From the NCBI GenBank assembly GCA_013003335.1, contig JABDJT010000426.1, forward strand, positions 1 to 20,216: a stretch of 20,216 nt of DNA, read 5' to 3'. This document shows, piece after piece, positions 14,871 to 20,216 of this stretch. This stretch comes from Verrucomicrobiales bacterium. GTDB lineage: Bacteria > Verrucomicrobiota > Verrucomicrobiia > Verrucomicrobiales > DEV007. A program made the position numbers and the translations under genes. Below the pieces are notes generated by a model, which saw nothing but the letters and a program-made list of their open reading frames with translations, had not been told where the DNA came from and did no database searches. Numbering within the stretch: position 1 is the stretch's first letter; each line of letters begins with the position of its first letter.

Positions 14871-16114
14871 TTTCCTTTCACGCTGAACAAATGCGTGTCC
14901 GTGCGGATGAAAATTCGCCCGAGCGCCACGGCAGGAGTCGCGTTCATTCCGGCACTGAGCTTGCTGCGTCCGAGAATTTCGAATTTCCGGCCCAGCGCCG
15001 CACAGATCAGCTCGCCGTCCTTGCTGCCGCAGTAAATCTTTCCGCCTGTAATGATCGGGGAACTAAAGTAGTTCCCGATTACCCTCTCTTTGTAAATTTC
15101 CTCTCCCGTCTTCGCATCCCGGACGGTCAGGATTCCACCGTCTCCCCAAAGATACAGAAGTCCATCGTGAATGAGCGGTGTGGGCACGTAGCCAAGCCCG
15201 GAACCTTTTTCCAGGGAAAACAGAACGTCCGGCTTGTCCGTCTCATTCGGTTTCAAAGCGGAACTTTGTTTTCCATCTCCCCCGGAGCCGAAGGAGGCAA
15301 ACAACTGCCCGTTGTTTTCGACGATCGAACCAACTGAACGGAATTTGTAGTCCCCATCATACGCCCACGCGACACTCCCATTTTTCGGATCCAGCCCCTT
15401 CCAGCCATCGTTGGTTTGAACGACTGCAATGGTCGGACGACCGCCCGCCATGACCTCAACCGGTGTGGAGTATGCCGAAAAATGCTTGTCGTCACCGGAT
15501 GGAGTGATGCGCTCGAGTTCCCAAATATCATCTCCAGTTTTCGGATCCAACGCGCGAACCTGGCTTTTGTAATCGTCCTTGGAATCCGCATGAAAAACCA
15601 GGACACCCTGAATCAAAACGGGAGAAGCAGCCTGCCCGTGATCCGACGTAAAGCCGTCCCACTCTCTTTCCCAAAGCTTGTCTCCCTTGTGGTTCAGGCC
15701 CAGGGCAATGGTCCTGGTTCCCGATCCCCAGACGGCATACACGCCGTTCTCGTCAACTGTCGGAGTGGAAGAGGCGAACGTGTTAAACCGGTGCTGATGG
15801 TGTTCAGCTACATCGGCCGCGAATTCCCATTTCTGCTTTCCGCTGGTCGCGTCAAAACACAGCAGTTTTCTCGTTTTCCCGTCGGGAGCAAGAATCGTCA
15901 AATAGAGGTTTTCCCCCCATAAAACCGGCGAGGAATGTCCAACGCCATCCAGCTTGATGCGCCACTCCTGGTCGGCCGGAGTGAATTCGTTGGGTAAGCC
16001 GGTTGTCTTTCCGATTCCTGAACCATTCGGTCCCCGGAACCGGGTCCATTCCTGTGCCTGGCCTAACGAAAGGGTGAGAAAAACGGTGAACAGTGAGAGC
16101 GTGATTGATTTCAT
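14867..16114 (-). CDS. Secreted PQQ-binding-like beta-propeller protein
   Basis: The 415-residue protein has a signal peptide (MKSITLSLFTVFLTLSLGQAQ), then EWTRFRGPNGSGIG, a start common in secreted PQQ-like propellers of Planctomycetes and Verrucomicrobia. Repeated blades follow, with A-x-D-x-x-x-G-x-x-x-W patterns such as CFDATSGKQKWEF, ALDPKTGDDIWEL, GLDPKNGSVAWAY and VRDAKTGEEIYKE. These repeats resemble BamB and quinoprotein dehydrogenases, but I see no catalytic Cys pair or dehydrogenase metal site, so an enzyme role is unproven; a scaffold is as likely. It heads the three-gene minus-strand set ending in tag. Its start is divergent from the RG-rich protein gene, with repeat copy 7 between them. 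Confidence 0.9.
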   Translation of the reverse strand: MKSITLSLFTVFLTLSLGQAQEWTRFRGPNGSGIGKTTGLPNEFTPADQEWRIKLDGVGHSSPVLWGENLYLTILAPDGKTRKLLCFDATSGKQKWEFAADVAEHHQHRFNTFASSTPTVDENGVYAVWGSGTRTIALGLNHKGDKLWEREWDGFTSDHGQAASPVLIQGVLVFHADSKDDYKSQVRALDPKTGDDIWELERITPSGDDKHFSAYSTPVEVMAGGRPTIAVVQTNDGWKGLDPKNGSVAWAYDGDYKFRSVGSIVENNGQLFASFGSGGDGKQSSALKPNETDKPDVLFSLEKGSGLGYVPTPLIHDGLLYLWGDGGILTVRDAKTGEEIYKERVIGNYFSSPIITGGKIYCGSKDGELICAALGRKFEILGRSKLSAGMNATPAVALGRIFIRTDTHLFSVKGK

Positions 16115-16197
16115 ATCCAGGACGATGGGGTCCTCAAACCAACTCGCGAAGTCCCGGCTTGCAAGTCTGTCCCTTTGCGTAATGAGGGGAGCGAGAA

Positions 16198-16240
16198 TGA
16201 ATCAACAGGGTCGGTTTGCCGAACAAACCATGTTGGTTCG
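16198..16240 (+). repeat. Nested palindrome repeat, copy 7 (between divergent genes)
   Basis: TGAATCAACAGGGT (16198-16211) faces ACCATGTTGGTTCG (16227-16240), pairing at 13 of 14 positions with two G-T pairs; the loop CGGTTTGCCGAACAA keeps the inner dyad. There is no T-tract. A self-complementary 12-mer CCCGGGCCCGGG follows at 16243-16254. No gene ends here: both neighbours point away, so this copy cannot serve as a 3' terminator for either. Confidence 0.75.
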
Positions 16241-16337
16241 ATCCCGGGCCCGGGGCTGGAGTGACTGGTTTCTCACACAAATTCCTAACAAAAGATGGGT
16301 TTGGTGGTATCCAAAGGAGGGGGCACCCTGTTTTCGA

Positions 16338-16370
16338 ATGATCGAAAACGGGAAAATCTGCATGCGATGA
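16338..16370 (+). promoter_or_regulatory. Possible 10-residue upstream reading frame coupled to the next gene
   Basis: An ATG at 16338 opens MIENGKICMR and stops with TGA at 16368-16370, overlapping the ATG (16367) of the RG-rich protein gene as ATGA. AAGGAGG at 16313-16319 is the strongest Shine-Dalgarno-like run seen in the window, but it lies 18 bases before this ATG, further than usual. It could be a leader peptide that feeds ribosomes to the next gene, or chance. Confidence 0.3.
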
Positions 16371-18307
16371 GCGATTCTGATTCACTGGAATTTTCAGCCA
16401 AAGATTTGATGCCCGACTGGGTTCAGGATCTGGAAAAGCCTTCCGCCCGGAAGAAACAGGCCGGAAACCGAAAGGAACGGACAGACTCCCGGGGAGAAGG
16501 ACGACAAAGCGGCCAGCAGAAGCAGGAGCGCCGTGGTGGCGGCGGCGATCGGCGCGGATTCCAGGGACGGGGCGACCAGCGGGGGCGCGGCGGTGGCCGG
16601 GATCGAAAGGGTGGATTTCGGGGAGGCCGGGATCGAAACGACCGGAATCGGGATCGGGATCGTCGCCCCCGGGAGGATTTTCCAAAGGATGTTGAAGCAG
16701 TTGTGCGCCCGACGATGAATGCCGTGAACGCCCTGGCAAGCCACATTCGCAATACGTATCGGGCCTATCCGCTCGCAGACGTCGCCAAAATGGTGATGGG
16801 GGCGAGGGATCGGTATGAGGTGATGTTTCGAAGGAAACAGGATTCGGAATCGGGATCGGAAAAGAAGCCATTTTTCCTTTGTAAAGCGGATCAATCGGTC
16901 TGGCTGACGAAAGACGAAGCGGTCTCTCATATTCTCCGCAGCGAGAACCTCAATCAATTCTACCAGGTGGAAGAGGTGGAAGTTGAGCCGCCCAAGGGAG
17001 CCTTTAACGTGGTCGCGGTTTGCGGGATAAGCGGAACGATCCTGGGGCCTCCCAATCACCACGAATACCAGAAAAACATTGCCCGGCTTCACGCTTCGCG
17101 ATTTTCGGACATGCCCATCGAACGGCTGAAATCGCGGATCGAAATGTCGGCAGAAGAAGAAGTGATTGAAAAATGGAAAGAGCAAGTCAGCCGCATTCTG
17201 CAATACCGGGTGAGGGGACCTGATGCAGAAAATACAGAATCTGAAGGCGAGCCGGAGACCGGGGAAGACGTCGAATCGAGTCAGAATGAACTGGAACTGG
17301 CTGAGTCCACGAATGAAGTGACCCCGCAAAAGGAGGAAGCAGCCGACGACGATTCTGAAGTGCAGGCCGGTTCTCCCGACGAATCGGCGCCCGATTCCGC
17401 CGAAGAATCTGAGGTGGAGGCTTCCGAAGAGCAACCCGAACCGGAAATCGTGGCCGAGGAAAGCGAGGACGCTGACGATTCCAATGAGCCGGAGCCGGAA
17501 TCAGAGCCACAATCAGATCCAGAGCCGGAGGCCGAATCCGACTCTGAGCCGGAACCCGTTCCGGAGCCACGCCAGGAAATGGCCCAAAACGAAGGCGAGG
17601 TTTTCCAGTCGCTGGAGGACTTGGAGCACCATTTCCGTACAAATTTTGCCGACGAAGCAATCGGAGAAGTAAAAACTGCGGTCGTTCCGGGAGATATTCC
17701 GGGTAAAAATCTCGCCCGGCCTCTTCTGAACCTGCTGAAGAGCGAGACCGAAAAGTTGCGCCGCGGTTTTCCTCTTCCCTTGATCCAGGAACTTTGCCGC
17801 GGATTCGAAAAAACCGGTCTGAAATTTTTCAAGCGTGGGAAAAAGGCCCTTCATGTTTCGATGGCTCGCCCCCGCGGGATCAGCCCGGATTTAAATCTGA
17901 CCGATCGAATTCTAAAGATCGTCGATCACATTCGGGAGAATCCGAGGTGCAAAGTCATGGACCTGCTGGTCTCTCTTGTTCCCGCCCACGAAAGTCCTCC
18001 CAAGGGTGAGACGATTGCCGAACACAAGCTGACCGAGGAAGAACGGGGAGTGTTGGCCGACATCCGTTGGCTCACTTCAGAGGGCTACCTGATCGAGTTT
18101 CCCGGTACTGAGCTGGTCCTGGGGAAACAGCCACAACAGGAGGCAAAGCCTAAAAACCCGAAAAAACAGCCGGCGCGGAAAAAGAAGCCGAGCCAGAAGA
18201 AGTCGGCTCCGCCGGAAGAGAAGGATGAATCCAAGGAGACACCTGCTGCAGATCCAGATGAAACCCCGCCGACTGATGATTCCGCCGATGGCGGGAAATG
18301 CGATTAG
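16367..18307 (+). CDS. Conserved-looking protein with RG-rich N-terminus and acidic linker
   Basis: I do not recognise a named family. From MSDSDSLEF the 646 residues divide into a short head; an Arg/Gly-rich stretch at about 28-102 (RRGGGGDRRGFQGRG, GGFRGGRDR) like eukaryotic RGG boxes; a folded part at 108-283 (VVRPTMNAVNALASHIRNTY, GPPNHHEYQ, ERLKSRIEMSAEEEV); a Glu/Ser/Pro linker at 284-405 with many EPE units; a second folded part at 410-587 that looks like paired helical, possibly winged-helix, units (RRGFPLPLIQELCRGFEKTG, LADIRWLTSEGYLIEF); and a Lys/Pro-rich tail. The charge pattern suggests RNA or DNA binding, which is inference. I chose 16367 as the start; an in-frame ATG at 16295 adds 24 residues. 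Its TAG overlaps the opposing stop. Confidence 0.85.
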   Translation: MSDSDSLEFSAKDLMPDWVQDLEKPSARKKQAGNRKERTDSRGEGRQSGQQKQERRGGGGDRRGFQGRGDQRGRGGGRDRKGGFRGGRDRNDRNRDRDRRPREDFPKDVEAVVRPTMNAVNALASHIRNTYRAYPLADVAKMVMGARDRYEVMFRRKQDSESGSEKKPFFLCKADQSVWLTKDEAVSHILRSENLNQFYQVEEVEVEPPKGAFNVVAVCGISGTILGPPNHHEYQKNIARLHASRFSDMPIERLKSRIEMSAEEEVIEKWKEQVSRILQYRVRGPDAENTESEGEPETGEDVESSQNELELAESTNEVTPQKEEAADDDSEVQAGSPDESAPDSAEESEVEASEEQPEPEIVAEESEDADDSNEPEPESEPQSDPEPEAESDSEPEPVPEPRQEMAQNEGEVFQSLEDLEHHFRTNFADEAIGEVKTAVVPGDIPGKNLARPLLNLLKSETEKLRRGFPLPLIQELCRGFEKTGLKFFKRGKKALHVSMARPRGISPDLNLTDRILKIVDHIRENPRCKVMDLLVSLVPAHESPPKGETIAEHKLTEEERGVLADIRWLTSEGYLIEFPGTELVLGKQPQQEAKPKNPKKQPARKKKPSQKKSAPPEEKDESKETPAADPDETPPTDDSADGGKCD

Positions 18308-19392
18308 AACAATTCCTGGGCAATCAATTCGTCGCCAACCTGGGGCTTCAAATTTGAATCCTTGCGGGCATTTCGGGAGGAAAGTTCACCAATAGCATCG
18401 GATTCATTCACTTCGGTAATAACGACCACGCCCATCACCTGTTTTCCACGGCGAAGCGTGAATCTCTGATCGACCGCGATATTCTGATCGCTGCCACCGT
18501 CGATAATCACGTAGTTCCAGTCTGAATCGTAATATTTCACCTTGGCCAGGGCAGGCGCGTCGAGAATCCGCTTCAAATTCGCTGCCCGCTGGCTGGACTC
18601 TTTTTGTAACTCCGCGGCCAGCTTGTCTCCCATTTTCTGGAGTTCAGCGGGATTGAGTCCTTCCAGAACTTCCCATCCGGCTTTGGGGATTTGAACGTTT
18701 CCCCCCGAAGCCTGCAGTGCAGCAGGAGAAGGTGGACCAACCAGGGCGGTCGAGGCCGGATTCGGAAGTGCACTATTGGCACTATTCGGATTTGGCGGCG
18801 TCGACGGAGAGGCAGTTCCGTTTTTCAGATTTTCCAGCTGCTGGCGCGCAATTTCGGCTTCCTTACGCTGCTGATCGAGCGCCTTGCGGTATCTTTCCAG
18901 GTCCGGATCCTCCTTTTCCGCTTCCGCGCTTCCTGTATCTGGAGTTTTCACGGTGTTGAATGGATTAAAGGATCCGTCACCCGTCCCCTGGGCATTTGCC
19001 GGGTTCGGGTTAGCAGGATTCGCCGATACACTTTGCAAATTCGGATTGGGAGTCGGAGTTCCCTGCCAGTTCGGTGGGATTGCCTGTCCCGGATAAACCT
19101 GGTTGGGCTGCTGTTGAAACTGAGCACCGGGATTCCCGTTGGACGCCACCTGCAGATTGTTGGGGTTCTGCTGGTAATTCGGCGGTTGGGCCTGGTTTGG
19201 ATTGGGATTGTTTTGATTCTGAACCTTTTGCCCGTTCGGATTCTGCTGCTCCCGCTCGGACCACTTTTCCTCAAAGCGGCGGTTCATGTAGTCATGGTAG
19301 CTCATCGCACCGACGACCACCAAAAGGATGGACGCGATAATTAGCGCGATGGTTCCCGTATTCACACCAGAAGATGATTTTCCCTCACTCAT
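18304..19392 (-). CDS. Membrane-anchored Asn/Pro/Gln-rich protein with a C-terminal beta domain
   Basis: From the ATG at 19392 the product has 362 residues. A single membrane helix lies at about 14-30 (TIALIIASILLVVVGAM). Residues 45-148 are a low-complexity stretch of Asn, Pro and Gln (NQNNPNPNQAQPPNYQQNP). A coiled-coil-like segment spans 160-192 (DLERYRKALDQQRKEAEIARQQLENLK), then a second Pro/Asn/Ser linker. The compact end at 285-362 (YVIIDGGSDQNIAVDQRFTLRRG, GVVVITEVNESDAIGEL) resembles the small beta domain at the end of FlgT-like and other envelope proteins, which contain the pattern GS..G...G..F.V.R. I have no specific function. It is predicted to project into the periplasm. An upstream in-frame start at 19545 adds 51 residues with no support. 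Confidence 0.85.
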   Translation of the reverse strand: MSEGKSSSGVNTGTIALIIASILLVVVGAMSYHDYMNRRFEEKWSEREQQNPNGQKVQNQNNPNPNQAQPPNYQQNPNNLQVASNGNPGAQFQQQPNQVYPGQAIPPNWQGTPTPNPNLQSVSANPANPNPANAQGTGDGSFNPFNTVKTPDTGSAEAEKEDPDLERYRKALDQQRKEAEIARQQLENLKNGTASPSTPPNPNSANSALPNPASTALVGPPSPAALQASGGNVQIPKAGWEVLEGLNPAELQKMGDKLAAELQKESSQRAANLKRILDAPALAKVKYYDSDWNYVIIDGGSDQNIAVDQRFTLRRGKQVMGVVVITEVNESDAIGELSSRNARKDSNLKPQVGDELIAQELF

Positions 19393-19449
19393 ATCCAATT
19401 CGTGTTTCTTGTTTGTGTTTGGGCTGCCCGACCTCAATTCGGGGCGCCA

Positions 19450-19478
19450 AGTATAGCCCAATTCCTCTCCGCAAAAAA
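19450..19478 (-). promoter_or_regulatory. Possible sigma-70-type promoter for the Asn/Pro/Gln-rich protein gene
   Basis: On the minus strand TATACT (19450-19455) is a near-consensus -10 box. It has a T-rich -35 region 17 bases upstream at 19473-19478, a poor match to TTGACA. It would give a leader of about 50 bases to the ATG at 19392. Confidence 0.35.
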
Positions 19479-19595
19479 GCGTTTTGATAAAAGCTGCAAA
19501 TTTGAGAATTGACCGGCTGATTTCGATCTTCCGGATGACAGTCAAAGCAGTGGCTCTGAACTCGATTCTGACCTAAAATGCCGCCCTCTTGTCCC

Positions 19596-20216
19596 ATGAT
19601 CGGCAAACCGGTTCATACCCAAATCCAGACAATCGCAACCAAAGACGACCCTTTCGTCTTTGCCGACGGCACTTCGCTGAATGACGTCTCACTGGCCTTC
19701 GAAACCTACGGCACGCTTTCCCCTGAAAAGAACAATGCCATCTTGCTTTTCCACGCGCTTTCGGGGAATCAACACGCAGCGGGAATCAACCCCGACGTCC
19801 CCGAAACCCCCTATTGGACTGCGGAGTGCCACCTCGGATGGTGGAACGAGTTTATCGGGTCCGGAAAAGCGCTCGATACGGACAAATTCTTCGTGATTTG
19901 CGTGAATTACGTTGGCGGATGCTACGGATCAACCGGTCCGGCTTCTATCAATCCGGATACCGGAAAACCTTACGCCTCTTCGTTTCCCCATATCAGCGTC
20001 CACGATGTTGTTCGCAGCCAAATGCGGCTCTTGGACCGGCTGGGAATCAAAACGCTCCACGCCGCAGTCGGTCCCTCCACCGGTGGATTGGCCTGTCTGA
20101 ATCTGGCCACTACGTTTCCTGACCGTGTCAAAATCGTGATCCCGATTGCCACCGGAGTAAAAACCACCGTGCTGAACCGCATCATTCTCCTGGAGCAAAT
20201 CCTCTCTATCGAGAAC
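19596..20216 (+). CDS. metX: Homoserine O-acetyltransferase (MetX family), 3' part cut by window end
   Basis: From the ATG at 19596 the open frame gives 207 residues to the window edge. It follows the MetX alpha/beta-hydrolase family: LAFETYGTLSPEKNNAILLFHALSGNQHAAG, YWTAECHLGWWNEFIGSGKALDTDKFFVICVNYVGGCYGSTGP, and SINPDTGKPYASSFPHISVHDVVRSQ. The nucleophile elbow is GPSTGG with Ser161, where most MetX proteins have GGSMGG. The enzyme acylates homoserine in methionine synthesis; acetyl- versus succinyl-CoA use needs the missing part. The catalytic Asp and His lie beyond the edge. An in-frame ATG at 19578 would add six residues (MPPSCP); neither start has a Shine-Dalgarno. I see no SAM riboswitch-like structure in the 200 bases upstream. 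It is divergent from the Asn/Pro/Gln-rich protein gene. Confidence 0.92.
   Translation, partial: MIGKPVHTQIQTIATKDDPFVFADGTSLNDVSLAFETYGTLSPEKNNAILLFHALSGNQHAAGINPDVPETPYWTAECHLGWWNEFIGSGKALDTDKFFVICVNYVGGCYGSTGPASINPDTGKPYASSFPHISVHDVVRSQMRLLDRLGIKTLHAAVGPSTGGLACLNLATTFPDRVKIVIPIATGVKTTVLNRIILLEQILSIEN

Noticed and set aside
15954..16370. 138-residue plus-strand frame spanning the PQQ gene start and repeat copy 7
   Set aside because: Most of it is antisense to the PQQ signal peptide region and it crosses a palindromic repeat; only its last 11 codons were kept as a possible short leader frame.
16490..16669. Repeated GGxxGGGATCG-like DNA as a possible tandem repeat or CRISPR
   Set aside because: It is codon-level repetition encoding the RG-rich stretch, with no regular unit and spacer structure.
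16394..17434. 346-residue minus-strand open frame opposite the RG-rich protein gene
   Set aside because: The plus frame ends exactly at an overlapping stop with its neighbour and has structured domains; the antisense frame only reflects low-complexity codons.
17281..17832. Ser/Gly-rich minus-strand frame (183 residues)
   Set aside because: It is the complement of the Glu/Pro/Ser linker codons and has no independent support.
19393..19595. SAM or other methionine riboswitch upstream of metX
   Set aside because: I looked for long paired segments with a terminator in the 200-base gap and found none.

Overview
The window looks like a piece of chromosome from a member of the Planctomycetota-Verrucomicrobiota group, most likely a verrucomicrobium. 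The main markers are a 1021-residue secreted protein with the planctomycete-type cytochrome/PSCyt2/LamG/PSD1 layout, a secreted PQQ-type beta-propeller that begins with a WTRFRGPNG-like motif, a POT transporter with a large insert, and start codons that almost all lack a Shine-Dalgarno sequence. This placement is inferred from protein content only. I see no phage, insertion sequence, CRISPR, tRNA or rRNA.

Layout. Bases 1-1405: the 5' part of an NtrC-family sigma-54 activator (minus) faces a P-II protein gene (plus) across a control region with a textbook -24/-12 promoter and two perfect palindromes; a tiny lipoprotein gene follows (minus). Bases 1618-3535: aspartate-semialdehyde dehydrogenase and a prenyl synthase, 4 bases apart. 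Bases 3587-6946: FxsA (minus), then a PPK2 polyphosphate kinase and the POT transporter (plus). Bases 7012-11625: the large PSCyt protein and a secreted alpha/beta hydrolase. Bases 11713-13150: an ECF sigma factor, a small one-helix membrane protein whose start overlaps the sigma stop (ATGA), and a membrane-anchored protein with two LTxxQ motifs; together they resemble a sigma/anti-sigma/periplasmic sensor unit. Bases 13147-16114 (minus): a class I glutamine amidotransferase-like hydrolase, and a tightly coupled set of PQQ propeller, Smr domain protein and 3-methyladenine DNA glycosylase. Bases 16367-19392: two convergent genes for low-complexity proteins, one RG-rich and acidic, the other Asn/Pro/Gln-rich and membrane-anchored. 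From 19596: homoserine O-acetyltransferase, cut by the window end.

The most striking unexplained structure is a family of about 45-base nested palindromes. There are six clear copies plus one decayed copy, all intergenic. The consensus is roughly CGAATCAACAGGGT, a loop containing GTTCGCCGAAC, then ACCCTGTTGATTCG. Stem bases vary between copies, in one case with pairing kept. Most copies begin 5-30 bases after a stop codon. Some have a T-tract like an intrinsic terminator, yet two end only 15-24 bases before the next start codon and one lies between divergent genes.

Other points for a second look: the NtrC-type receiver has Glu where the phosphorylated Asp should be; the POT transporter carries a segment resembling the calcium-binding end of type II secretion pseudopilins; and two convergent gene pairs share overlapping stop codons.
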